DNA of 64,000 nt, from positions 1 through 64,000 of the forward strand of contig JAZKEO010000007.1 of NCBI GenBank assembly GCA_040386975.1, in the 5' to 3' direction. The notes below the pieces were generated by a model. It made no database searches. It saw nothing but the letters and a program-made list of their open reading frames with translations, and was not told the origin of the DNA. Shown piece after piece: positions 1 to 9,317 of the stretch. Source of the DNA: M2408 sp040386975 (lineage in GTDB: Bacteria > Bacteroidota > Bacteroidia > Flavobacteriales_D > Crocinitomicaceae). Numbering within the stretch: the stretch's first letter is position 1; each line of letters starts with the position of its first letter. Position numbers and translations under genes: made by a program.

Positions 1-2539
1 ACACCCATTCTCCAGCAGAAACACGTGCTGGATCATCATATTTTGTGAACTCGCAGGTTGCAGAAACAAAAAGATTTAAATTACATTTGTTTGACCAAGA
101 TTGAATCATAGGAATTGTAATTACACGCTCAACTGCAGCACCAACTTCACCTCCATGCCCTACGTAATTTATTATTAAAGAGCCATTTTGAACGCGATCT
201 GTAATGGCATCATTTACATCAGGAAAACGAATTCCACCAGCTGTAGCGACACGTGGATAAGCATCTAAATAAATTTTGTCAGCATTCATCTCTGGATGAT
301 TTTTTGTAACAGAGTCATATTGAGGTTCAGTATCTTCATTTATGAAGTAGGCTTCATCATCAGCAATTTGTATATACTTTAAGCGCCAATCACCAAAAGA
401 ACTACATGAAATATTATCAGTTGCACAATTTGAAGCGGAATTAGTATTGATTCCTCTTTTTAAATATTGTTCCACTTTATCAACTTGCTCTTTTGCTTGT
501 TCGTTAGTTGAAACAATCATACGTCCAACTCCAATATCCATCATGTCTAAATCTGAAATAGCTTCATTATCATCTAACATACCGAAATAATCATCTGTCA
601 CTAAAGCCCCGATATGATCTTCAGAATTTAAGACTTGGTAGGTTGGTACAAAATAATTATTCCCGGAAACACGATTTTTTGGATCATAGGTTCCATCACC
701 AAAAAGTAATAAATTTTCTGGCATTTTTGATACATCGCCATTTGCTCGGTCGTAAAACATTTTTGCAAACCATTTTATCGCAGTTGGGTCAACCATTCCT
801 GATGAAAACTCATTGTATATTTGCTCAGTTGTTACGACATGCGTACTCATGCCATCATTCTCATGTATTTGAGCTAGGCGATTTGCTTCGGATAAAAAAT
901 TTGGATGTGTTACCAATAATAATTTTGCAGGGTCTAAAGCATGTAAATTTTGATTTGAAATTACCCCAATATAAGTTGGACTTGAGAAATTAATCCCATT
1001 TGAGCAGACGAACTCTCTCAAACTATCAGTAGTTACATTAAACTCAAAATTTGTTCCATTTTGTTGTCCTTGAATAAGTTTTGGGATTTGTTTATTACTA
1101 AGGTCCCACACAAAATAACTTGCTTGAACATTAGAAAGTGTAAATTTACCAATGTTCCCTGATCCAATAGATTTTGTATCACGAAATCTCATTTGTGAAC
1201 CGCTAAAGATTAACTTACGACGACAATTTAATTCAATTTTGTCCAGATAAGTCATTACACTCGGACTTGAACGATTTACATTGATTGTTAATGGAATATT
1301 TTCATTGTTAGATAAATAGTTAAAGGTATATTCTAATCTTCTGTAGTCGCCAGAAGTAGTACCCAATGAACTTGAGTAGGCCGTTGTTCCGTTTATAATG
1401 TAAGAAAAAGTATTGCTACCCGAATTTGCATTTGAAGCTAAAGAACTATTGAAAGTTATTGGGTCTGTTGTTACAATATTTGGAACTGAAAAATTAAAAT
1501 TTTTGCTTAATTCTGTATCAAATAAATCACCATACCAACGTTGTCCACCCCCAACTAAGCTGTGTGATTCTTGTTCATAAATATCATAATGATTAAAATC
1601 TGTCACATTTACAGTTTCAGTTTGATTAGTTGAAGCGACATCCGTAATTCGTAATGCTGGTTCTGTAGAACTTTTACGAATAAAATAATAAGAGTTATCT
1701 GAATAAATATTTAAATCTCTTCTGAAAATTCCATTTGTGTTGAGCCACTTATTAGGCCCCCAAGCATAGAATAAAAAATATTCGTTAGATTCAAAAATAT
1801 CATCTCCATCTCCAATGAATAGAATAGCATTTTTGGCTAAATCATCAATTTTTGAAACGCTATTTAATTCAGATAATTTTCCAGCACCATTTCCATAGAT
1901 GTTGATGAAATTTGGATTAATAGAAGAAACGTCAATATTATTTGATTCAAACCAAGATTTATCCAGTTTGTAAATCCCATCTGACTTCACACTGATTTTA
2001 TAAAAAGTACTTGATTCGTCTGATAAAATAGATTGATTGACAAAATCTTTTTTAAAAGTACTTGAAATTTGTTTTGGGAGAAATTTTATGTTTAAACTTT
2101 TTATACGATAAACTTTATCATTTTCTTTAATAAAGGGGAAAAAGCTTAATGTGAAATTATTTTTTGATCTAGCTTTTGAAGTTTTATATGAAAGAATGAG
2201 TTCATTTGGGATGTCAATTTTTTGATAATTTAAAAAAGACACATCATTTGAAGAGGCAAGTTCCAAGTCTTTTGAAATGACTTCTAAATCATACTCAATT
2301 CCTTGTCCGATCTTAAATGATTGACTGAAATTTGGTTTGTTAATATTGTATTCTTGACCTATAATATAAGGGATAAAAAACTCTTGATCATGTTCATTTT
2401 TTTTTTGGTTTTCACCCCAATTCAAAACAACTGTTTCAATTTTATTTTGTGCGCTAAATTCTGACAAAAAGAAAAAACAAGCTACTAAAAAAAATAATAA
2501 CTTAGTATGAATAAAATATAATTTATCTTTGAAAACCAT
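1..2539 (-). CDS. porU: Type IX secretion signal peptidase PorU (gingipain-like C25), partial at window edge
   Basis: Reading the minus strand from the ATG at 2539 gives 846 uninterrupted codons running off the left edge, so the C-terminus is missing. The N-terminus has a hydrophobic signal segment (about residues 10-31). The C-terminal part of the visible protein is a Peptidase_C25 domain: it holds the motif NYVGHGGE with catalytic His795, then SATCEF with catalytic Cys829, the His/Cys dyad of gingipain-type proteases. PorU is the outer-membrane sortase that removes T9SS C-terminal signals and attaches cargo to the surface. Divergence from the porP/sprF homologue and gldJ supports this over a secreted gingipain. 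Several genes in this window encode its likely substrates. Confidence 0.9.
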   Translation of the reverse strand, partial: MVFKDKLYFIHTKLLFFLVACFFFLSEFSAQNKIETVVLNWGENQKKNEHDQEFFIPYIIGQEYNINKPNFSQSFKIGQGIEYDLEVISKDLELASSNDVSFLNYQKIDIPNELILSYKTSKARSKNNFTLSFFPFIKENDKVYRIKSLNIKFLPKQISSTFKKDFVNQSILSDESSTFYKISVKSDGIYKLDKSWFESNNIDVSSINPNFINIYGNGAGKLSELNSVSKIDDLAKNAILFIGDGDDIFESNEYFLFYAWGPNKWLNTNGIFRRDLNIYSDNSYYFIRKSSTEPALRITDVASTNQTETVNVTDFNHYDIYEQESHSLVGGGQRWYGDLFDTELSKNFNFSVPNIVTTDPITFNSSLASNANSGSNTFSYIINGTTAYSSSLGTTSGDYRRLEYTFNYLSNNENIPLTINVNRSSPSVMTYLDKIELNCRRKLIFSGSQMRFRDTKSIGSGNIGKFTLSNVQASYFVWDLSNKQIPKLIQGQQNGTNFEFNVTTDSLREFVCSNGINFSSPTYIGVISNQNLHALDPAKLLLVTHPNFLSEANRLAQIHENDGMSTHVVTTEQIYNEFSSGMVDPTAIKWFAKMFYDRANGDVSKMPENLLLFGDGTYDPKNRVSGNNYFVPTYQVLNSEDHIGALVTDDYFGMLDDNEAISDLDMMDIGVGRMIVSTNEQAKEQVDKVEQYLKRGINTNSASNCATDNISCSSFGDWRLKYIQIADDEAYFINEDTEPQYDSVTKNHPEMNADKIYLDAYPRVATAGGIRFPDVNDAITDRVQNGSLIINYVGHGGEVGAAVERVITIPMIQSWSNKCNLNLFVSATCEFTKYDDPARVSAGEWV

Positions 2540-2718
2540 AATGTAAAATTACAAAAAAAATATCCTTAGAAATACAAGAATTGACAAAGAATTAACGATT
2601 ATTAGAAAGCTTTATTGTTTTTTGATTAAGAAATTTGTAACCAATTAATATTTATTTCGTAATATTGTAAAACTTTTTTGCTAAAATTGTACTCTAAATA
2701 CAGTCTTTAAGTAAGGTT

Positions 2719-2726
2719 TAATTTTG
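2719..2726 (+). promoter_or_regulatory. Possible -7 element before porP/sprF
   Basis: TAATTTTG matches the Bacteroidota -7 consensus TAnnTTTG and lies 47 bases before the porP/sprF ATG. No TTG is found at the usual 19-21 base spacing upstream, so the call is weak. Confidence 0.35.
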
Positions 2727-2773
2727 TAACACGTTTAAAACGAGATATTTATTTCATAACTTTAATAAGTCAG

Positions 2774-3742
2774 ATGAAAAACATAAAATACATTTTTATA
2801 TTAGTCTTCGCTATGTCATTTGCAAATGATATGCTTGCTCAAGACCCAACATTTACACAGTTTTACGCAAATCCTTTGTATCTGAATCCAGCTTTTGCTG
2901 GTTCACATGGTTGTCCAAGGGTAAATTTGAATTATAGAAATGAATGGCCAAGCCTCTCGAGTAATTATGTTACTTATAGTGCATCTTATGATTCCTATTT
3001 TAAAGGCATCTCAGGAGGCTTAGGTCTTTTAGCTACGCATGACCAACAAGGGAAAGGAACAATTAATACATCCAATTTAGGTTTGATTTATTCTTTTCAT
3101 TTGAAGTTTAATCGTAAATTTTCAATGATGTTTGGGGCGAAAGCGGCATGGACACAAAAATTTTTAGATTTTAGTAGATTAACTTTCGGAGATATGATTG
3201 ACGAAAGAAAAGGATTTATTTTCCAAACGGGAGATATTATAAAAAATGGTTCAAGGGGCTTTTTTGATGCATCAGCGGGAATGGTTGGTTTCTCTAAAAA
3301 ATTCTTTTTTGGTGTTGCTGCACATCACTTAAATACACCAAATGAATCAATGATTCAAGGAGAATCAAAATTGCCAATTCGTTATACAGCTCACGCTGGT
3401 GCTGATATTGAAATTGGTAATAAATCTCGTTTCGCTACAAAAACATCGATTATGCCAAATATTATTTTCCAATACCAAAGAGGTTTTATGGAGATGAATA
3501 TTGGGACCTATATTAAATACGGAAATTTCCAAGCGGGAGCATGGTTTAGAAATAGAGATGCTTTTATTTTAACTGTAGGGGTTAATACAGGTACTTTAAG
3601 AATTGGATATAGTTATGATGTTACTGTTTCTAAATTAAACAATGGAACTTCTGGAGGTTCTCACGAAGTTTCTTTAGGATTGAACTTGAAATGTAAAGAT
3701 AAAAAAGTAGCATTTAAAACACTTTCTTGTCCTTCGTTCTAA
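2774..3742 (+). CDS. Type IX secretion membrane protein, PorP/SprF family
   Basis: The 322-residue protein has a signal peptide (residues 1-22, ending MLAQ). The mature start, DPTFTQFYANPLYLNPAFAG, is the family signature; alternating beta-strand pattern and aromatic residues follow, as in an outer-membrane barrel. PorP/SprF proteins are T9SS outer-membrane components; SprF-type paralogues help export specific surface adhesins such as SprB. Genomes usually carry many copies, often beside their cargo gene. Here it lies between divergent porU and gldJ, so it may be the core copy, but the family alone does not prove this. The ATG at 2774 is the only sensible start before the signal peptide. Confidence 0.88.
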   Translation: MKNIKYIFILVFAMSFANDMLAQDPTFTQFYANPLYLNPAFAGSHGCPRVNLNYRNEWPSLSSNYVTYSASYDSYFKGISGGLGLLATHDQQGKGTINTSNLGLIYSFHLKFNRKFSMMFGAKAAWTQKFLDFSRLTFGDMIDERKGFIFQTGDIIKNGSRGFFDASAGMVGFSKKFFFGVAAHHLNTPNESMIQGESKLPIRYTAHAGADIEIGNKSRFATKTSIMPNIIFQYQRGFMEMNIGTYIKYGNFQAGAWFRNRDAFILTVGVNTGTLRIGYSYDVTVSKLNNGTSGGSHEVSLGLNLKCKDKKVAFKTLSCPSF

Positions 3743-3767
3743 AAAAAAGTAAAGAAAAATGTAACTT

Positions 3768-3799
3768 TTTTGTTAAGTTACGTTAATAGATTAAATTTG
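3768..3799 (+). promoter_or_regulatory. Promoter of gldJ
   Basis: A TTG at 3770-3772 and TAAATTTG at 3792-3799 are separated by exactly 19 bases, the ideal Bacteroidota sigma-A layout. The predicted transcript starts near 3806. This excludes the open-frame extension back to 3770 and supports translation from 3833. A small hairpin (GTAACTT/AAGTTAC, 3761-3781) overlaps the -33 region. Confidence 0.65.
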
Positions 3800-3832
3800 C
3801 AGCTTCAAAAATGCATGTTAAAGCATAATAAA

Positions 3833-5884
3833 ATGAAAAATAAAAACACAAAAATGAAAAGTTTAGCTTTGATGCTTGTCGTGTTAACGATAACAATTCT
3901 TACTTCTTGTTCTAAAGAAACATCAACTTCAACAGGTTGGAGTTACAACGACCCAAAACAAGGTGGTTTTCAAAAGGTTCCTTTTGTTGATCAAGAAACT
4001 GGTCCAGGATTAATCTTGGTTGAAGGTGGTACTTTTACAATGGGTAGAGCAGAACAAGACGTTATGTTCGATTGGAATAACCGTCCAGCTCGTGTATCTG
4101 TTTCTTCCTTTTACATGGATCAAACAGAGGTTACAAATTTTCATTGGTTAGAATATTTATATTGGATTAGCAGAGCTTACCAAACGTATCCTTTGGTTTA
4201 CAGAAATGCTTTACCTGATACTTTATGTTGGAGATCTCCACTTGGATTCAACGAAAAATATGTAGATTATTATTTACGTCACCCAGCTTACCGCGATTAT
4301 CCAGTTGTTGGTGTATCTTGGTTACAAGCTTCTGACTACTGTAAATGGAGAACTGATCGTGTGAATGAATATATTTTGATTCGTGAAGGTGTATTGCGTT
4401 TCAATGTTGATCAAGCAAATGAGAACACATTTAATTCGGAATCTTATTTGGCAAACCAATACCACGAAGGAGAGATGATTCCTGATGGAGGTGTAACAGA
4501 TTTTGATCCTTCTAAAGTGAATGGTAAAAAATTAGGTTCTCGTATTGTTAGAATGGAAGATGGAATTCTTTTACCACGTTATAGGCTACCAACTGAAGCT
4601 GAGTGGGAATATGCTTCTTATGGTTTAATTGGAAATTTAGAACCATCTACTGAAAACATTGGAGAAAGAAGACAATATCCTTGGGATGGACATTTCGTTA
4701 GAAACGAAGATGATGTATTTAAAGGAACCATCCGTGCTAACTTTGTTAGAGGAAGAGGAGATTATATGGGGGTTGCTGGTCAATTAAATGACAATGCAGA
4801 CGTTACAGCTCCAGTTGAATCTTATTGGCCAAATGATTATGGACTATATAATATGGCTGGTAACGTTTCAGAATGGGTAATGGATGTTTACAGACCTTTA
4901 TCTTCAGAAGACTTTGATGAGTTCAGACCTTTCAGAGGAAATGTATTTACAACAAAAATGTTGAATAACGAAGGTGCAATTGAAGTTAAAAATGCACAAG
5001 TTCAATACGATGTTCACGGAATGAAAGAATATTTGAATGAGTTTGAGAGAGTTAGATACCAACGTTTGTCTGCTGGTAAACATGATCCAAATGATTCATT
5101 AATCGCAGGTTTAGAGAAAAATGTAGGTTCAAGAAATCCTGTAAAATTAGGATATAATCCTGATGCTTACTTTGTTTCTCATGGTAAAAAGAAAGATTCA
5201 GTTGAATTAGCTTTATTAAAAAGAATCAATCAAGTACTTGATCAAGCGATTAAATACAAAAATGATAAATACGATATTGATGCGTCATTATTAATTCAAG
5301 ATCAAATATTTGAAGGTTTGTTTGTTGATGAAATCAGAACAAGTGCTGACGGCGAGGAATATGCTTTTGAAGTAATTACTATGTTAAGACAAGGTTTCGC
5401 TGAGTTTATTACAAATACTCCAGGAAAATTAAAATATAGAAATGTTACTGAAGAGGAAAACATTGGACGTTTAAATTACAGACGTGACGATTATATTGAT
5501 CAATTAGATGGAGATATTGAAAGTTCAATTTATTACTCAAATGATGACAGAAGAAATGCTATTAATCAAGCGAGTAGAGATCCAAATTTAATCATGTACC
5601 AAAACAAACACGAAGAATTTAATTTGGAAGGTACAGATTTAAAACCAAGTGATAGAACTTCTTGGCCAACAACATTAATTTCTGATAAATCAAGAGTTTA
5701 CAAAGGTGGTTCTTGGAAAGATAGAGCTTACTGGTTGGTTGGTGCGAATAGAAGATTCTTGGATGAAGATAAATCTACGAGTACAATTGGTTTCAGATGT
5801 GCTATGGAACGTGTTGGTAGTCCAACAGGTTTAAATGGTAAATCAAGAAAGAAAAAACAACGTAACGAAGAAAAAAGAAGATAA
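3833..5884 (+). CDS. gldJ: Gliding motility lipoprotein GldJ
   Basis: From the ATG at 3833 the protein has 683 residues. It begins with a lipoprotein signal (lipobox LTSC, Cys26). The body is a formylglycine-generating-enzyme/sulfatase-modifying fold, recognised by GPGLILVEGGTFTMG, YRLPTEAEWEYA, GNVSEWVMD and, near the end, KGGSWKD and IGFRCAM. GldJ and GldK share this fold; GldJ is an outer-membrane lipoprotein needed for gliding and for stability of the T9SS. The length, the long insertion between the two halves of the fold, and the basic C-terminal tail (SRKKKQRNEEKRR) fit GldJ. I assign J rather than K because porU lies next to it and murF follows, as I recall from gliding Flavobacteria. 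A second in-frame ATG at 3854 is an alternative start. Confidence 0.88.
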   Translation: MKNKNTKMKSLALMLVVLTITILTSCSKETSTSTGWSYNDPKQGGFQKVPFVDQETGPGLILVEGGTFTMGRAEQDVMFDWNNRPARVSVSSFYMDQTEVTNFHWLEYLYWISRAYQTYPLVYRNALPDTLCWRSPLGFNEKYVDYYLRHPAYRDYPVVGVSWLQASDYCKWRTDRVNEYILIREGVLRFNVDQANENTFNSESYLANQYHEGEMIPDGGVTDFDPSKVNGKKLGSRIVRMEDGILLPRYRLPTEAEWEYASYGLIGNLEPSTENIGERRQYPWDGHFVRNEDDVFKGTIRANFVRGRGDYMGVAGQLNDNADVTAPVESYWPNDYGLYNMAGNVSEWVMDVYRPLSSEDFDEFRPFRGNVFTTKMLNNEGAIEVKNAQVQYDVHGMKEYLNEFERVRYQRLSAGKHDPNDSLIAGLEKNVGSRNPVKLGYNPDAYFVSHGKKKDSVELALLKRINQVLDQAIKYKNDKYDIDASLLIQDQIFEGLFVDEIRTSADGEEYAFEVITMLRQGFAEFITNTPGKLKYRNVTEEENIGRLNYRRDDYIDQLDGDIESSIYYSNDDRRNAINQASRDPNLIMYQNKHEEFNLEGTDLKPSDRTSWPTTLISDKSRVYKGGSWKDRAYWLVGANRRFLDEDKSTSTIGFRCAMERVGSPTGLNGKSRKKKQRNEEKRR

Positions 5885-5906
5885 AATTTTCTAAGTATAT
5901 TATACG

Positions 5907-5936
5907 AACCCATCCGCCACGGCGGATGGGTTTTTT
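5907..5936 (+). terminator. Rho-independent terminator after gldJ
   Basis: An inverted repeat AACCCATCCGCC / GGCGGATGGGTT with a tiny loop is followed by TTTTTT. It begins 23 bases after the gldJ stop and separates it from murF. Confidence 0.85.
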
Positions 5937-5957
5937 ACTTTTACACAAAAAATCTAC

Positions 5958-7250
5958 ATGGAAAAACTAGTTGAATTATTTTATCAATGCTCAGGAATAT
6001 CAACCGATACGCGGAAAATTGAAAAAGATTGTCTGTTCATCTGCCTATCAGGAGAAAATTTCAATGGAAATACTTTTGCAAGTAAAGCTTTAGAGTTAGG
6101 TGCAAAATATGTCATTTCTGATGATAAAACTTATTGTACAACTGATTCTATTTTTTATGTAGAAAATTCATTGATTTTTTTACAGAAATTAGCAAATTTC
6201 CATCGTTTAAAATTTAACATTCCATTTATTGGAATAACTGGAAGTAATGGAAAAACAAGTACGAAAGAATTGATTAATACTGTTCTTTCCAAAAAATATA
6301 AGGTTTTAGCAACGGAAGGAAATTTGAATAATCATATAGGTGTTCCTTTAACATTGTTAAAATTAAAGGAGGAACATGAAATCGCTATCATTGAAATGGG
6401 AGCAAATAAGTTCAAAGATATTGAAGAATTATGTGAAATTGCTAAGCCGACACATGGAATTATAACGAATATTGGAAAAGCACATTTAGAAGGGTTTAAA
6501 AATTTTGATGGTGTTTTGAGAACAAAAAAGGAGTTATATGATTCCATTTCCTTAAATCAGGGAACTATTTTTTATAACGAAGATGACGCGATTCTAAAAA
6601 ATATCTTACCCGAAAATATAAACACTCTTTCTTATGGAACAACAAGTGATTCAGAAATTCAAGGTGAATTGTGTTCGCTTACTCCATTTGTAAAAATGAA
6701 ATGGAAAATTAAAGATTATCAATCTGAAGAAATTGAAACTTCGATGATTGGAAAATACAATTTCTATAATTTTTTAGCTGCAATTAGTTTTGGAGTTTAT
6801 TTCAAGGTAGAAAATGTAGCAATTTCACAAGCTATTTCTGAATACCAACCAACAAATAACCGTTCTCAAGTAAAAAAAACAGATAAAAACACTTTGATTT
6901 TGGATGCTTACAATGCGAATCCAACGAGTATGAGATCTGCTATTGAAAGTTTTGCTTTGATTGAAAATCCAAATAAAATAGCAATCCTAGGTGATATGTT
7001 TGAATTGGGTACTGAATCAATATCTGAGCATAAAAATATCGTTGAATTAATTCAAAAACTTAAAATTAAAAGTTCCTTTATTGGCGAACGATTTTATGAA
7101 AATCAAAATTTAGAAAATGAGTTAATAACATTTTATAAAACTAAAGACGATTTTAAATCATTTAAAACAAATCAATCTGTTGAGAATCAGCTAATTCTAT
7201 TGAAAGGTTCTCGAGGAATTGGTCTTGAGAATTTAGTCGAATTATTTTAA
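5958..7250 (+). CDS. murF: UDP-N-acetylmuramoyl-tripeptide--D-alanyl-D-alanine ligase
   Basis: The 430-residue Mur ligase adds D-Ala-D-Ala to UDP-MurNAc-tripeptide in the cytoplasm, the last cytosolic step of the peptidoglycan precursor. The N-terminal domain has the STDTRK substrate-binding signature near residue 15. The ATP loop GITGSNGKTST is at residues 92-102. EMGAN and the later LDAYNANPTSM motif are specific to MurF among Mur ligases. Length agrees with the family. It follows the gldJ terminator and so has its own promoter; TACTTTTAC 15-20 bases before the ATG is a poor match to the consensus. Confidence 0.95.
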   Translation: MEKLVELFYQCSGISTDTRKIEKDCLFICLSGENFNGNTFASKALELGAKYVISDDKTYCTTDSIFYVENSLIFLQKLANFHRLKFNIPFIGITGSNGKTSTKELINTVLSKKYKVLATEGNLNNHIGVPLTLLKLKEEHEIAIIEMGANKFKDIEELCEIAKPTHGIITNIGKAHLEGFKNFDGVLRTKKELYDSISLNQGTIFYNEDDAILKNILPENINTLSYGTTSDSEIQGELCSLTPFVKMKWKIKDYQSEEIETSMIGKYNFYNFLAAISFGVYFKVENVAISQAISEYQPTNNRSQVKKTDKNTLILDAYNANPTSMRSAIESFALIENPNKIAILGDMFELGTESISEHKNIVELIQKLKIKSSFIGERFYENQNLENELITFYKTKDDFKSFKTNQSVENQLILLKGSRGIGLENLVELF

Positions 7251-7307
7251 CAAAATTTAATAAATACGGAATATTTAAATTAATTTTACCATCTCAATTT
7301 TAATTAA

Positions 7308-9284
7308 ATGTCAGGTCATTCGCATAAAATTACAGCAGCAGGAATTATCATTACGATAGGAATCGTTTTTGGGGATATTGGAACTTCTCCCTTGTATGTT
7401 TTTCAAGCAATTACAGGAAACGGATCAAATTTTAACAAAGATTTAATCATGGGTGGCTTGTCTGCAGTAATATGGACTTTAATATTAATAGCCTCAGTAA
7501 AATATATTTATTTTGCATTAAATGCTGATAACAAAGGTGAGGGAGGGATTTTTGCTCTATATGCTTTACTTAAAGAAAAAAAAGTCAAATGGATTATTAT
7601 TCCAGCATTAATTGGTTGCGCCACACTACTCGCTGATGGATTTATTACACCTGCAATCTCGATTTCATCAGCTGTTGAAGGGATTGAAAATATTAAACCC
7701 GATTTCCCAACAATACCAGTAGTTTGTGGAATAATCTTTGTTTTATTTGCTATTCAACAATTTGGAACTGCTGTAATCGGAAAGGCTTTTGGTCCTGTTA
7801 TGTTGCTATGGTTTGGTTTATTAGCCTATTTAGGAATAACTAATATTCAAGATAATCCAGAGGTTTTAAATGCTTTAAATCCTTATTATGCCTACAATTT
7901 GATATTTAATGTTGAGGGTGGATTTTGGGTATTAGGTGCAGTATTTCTTTGTACAACAGGTGCAGAAGCTTTATATTCAGATTTAGGACATTGTGGGAAA
8001 GGAAATATTCGTGTTTCGTGGTCGGTAATGAGCGTCGTTTTGGTTATCAACTACTTAGGGCAAGCAGCTTTGTGTTTAAATGATGGCTTTGCTTTAAAAC
8101 CAAAGCAAACAATATTTTATGCGATGGTTGAAAATTGTTCGGTAGATTTACTTCCTTGGGCAATTGGAATAGCCACCGCTGCGACAATTATCGCTTCTCA
8201 AGCTTTAATTACAGGGGTATTTACTTTGATGAATGAGGCAATAAAATTGAAATTGTGGACGAATCTTAAAGTTAAATATCCCTCAGATCATCAAGGACAA
8301 ATTTACATTCCTTTTATTAACTGGTTTTTAATGGTTGGTTGTTTGGTTGTAATTGCGATTTTTCAAAAATCAACTGCAATGGAATCAGCTTACGGTTTGG
8401 CAATTACGATAAACTTAGTGATGACATCAATTTTGTTGTGTTACCTTTTAATGTTGAAATATAAAAAGGCTAAAGTTCTTTACATTGTAATTTTTGGATT
8501 TTTCTTAATAATAGAATCTATTTTCTTACTGTCAAATCTTGGAAAAGTAATGCATGGAGGAATGTTTACTTTAATTCTTTCAATTGGGTTTTTCATTGTC
8601 CTTTTGTTCTACTACAGAGCACGTTTGTTAAGAAAGAGTATTACAGAATATGTTCCAATGAAAAAAGTTATTCCTTTGATTAACAAAGTTCGTGCAGATG
8701 AAAAAATACCTTTTATTGCTACAAATTTAGTTTACCCAACAAGAAGTGATTCTTGTGAAAAATTGGATGCAACCGTTTTTTATTCTTTATTTAGAAAAAA
8801 ACCTCGTAAAGCAGGAATTATTTGGTTTTTACATTTGGACATTAAAAATGAACCTTGGGGAGTAAATTATTCTGTAAATGAAATCATAGACAAACATTGT
8901 TATTTTATTTCCTTGCACTTAGGATTCAAAGAAGAGCATAGAACTGAATATATGATGCATAAAATTCAAAAACACATGGTTGATAAGGGAGAAATTAGTA
9001 ATTCGAGTGTTTTTGATTGTGTAAAAGATGAATTTCCAAAACCAGACTTTAAGTTTATTGTGTTGAATTCACGCGTTGCAACAGATAATAAGTTGACTGC
9101 TATGCAAATAATGAGTGTAAAAGTTTATCGTTTCATCAAATCGATTGGTTTAAAACCTGCCGAAGATTTTGGTTTAGACAAAACAAATGTATTGGTTGAA
9201 TATGTTCCAATAAGTATTACAAAGCGATTCAATAAAAAAATGGTTGAGGATTTTGAAGATTATTCAACAACGAAAGAGTGTTAA
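7308..9284 (+). CDS. kup: KUP/HAK family potassium transporter
   Basis: The 658-residue membrane protein starts TAAGIIITIGIVFGDIGTSPLYVFQ, the family signature of KUP proton-coupled K+ uptake systems. About 12 transmembrane segments fill residues 12-445, including the conserved GEGGIFALYALL after segment 2. A cytosolic C-terminal domain of about 200 residues follows. It lies 57 bases after murF and 33 before bioB on the same strand, so co-transcription is possible, although the functions are unrelated. Confidence 0.93.
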   Translation: MSGHSHKITAAGIIITIGIVFGDIGTSPLYVFQAITGNGSNFNKDLIMGGLSAVIWTLILIASVKYIYFALNADNKGEGGIFALYALLKEKKVKWIIIPALIGCATLLADGFITPAISISSAVEGIENIKPDFPTIPVVCGIIFVLFAIQQFGTAVIGKAFGPVMLLWFGLLAYLGITNIQDNPEVLNALNPYYAYNLIFNVEGGFWVLGAVFLCTTGAEALYSDLGHCGKGNIRVSWSVMSVVLVINYLGQAALCLNDGFALKPKQTIFYAMVENCSVDLLPWAIGIATAATIIASQALITGVFTLMNEAIKLKLWTNLKVKYPSDHQGQIYIPFINWFLMVGCLVVIAIFQKSTAMESAYGLAITINLVMTSILLCYLLMLKYKKAKVLYIVIFGFFLIIESIFLLSNLGKVMHGGMFTLILSIGFFIVLLFYYRARLLRKSITEYVPMKKVIPLINKVRADEKIPFIATNLVYPTRSDSCEKLDATVFYSLFRKKPRKAGIIWFLHLDIKNEPWGVNYSVNEIIDKHCYFISLHLGFKEEHRTEYMMHKIQKHMVDKGEISNSSVFDCVKDEFPKPDFKFIVLNSRVATDNKLTAMQIMSVKVYRFIKSIGLKPAEDFGLDKTNVLVEYVPISITKRFNKKMVEDFEDYSTTKEC

Positions 9285-9317
9285 AAGACATAAGTAATTA
9301 GAATTGAAAATAATAGT

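Noticed and set aside
643..993. 116-codon plus-strand frame inside porU
   Set aside because: It lies antisense within a continuous PorU frame that holds the catalytic motifs.
3770..3832. Start of gldJ at 3770
   Set aside because: It places the start in the -33 promoter element and adds residues before a good lipoprotein signal.
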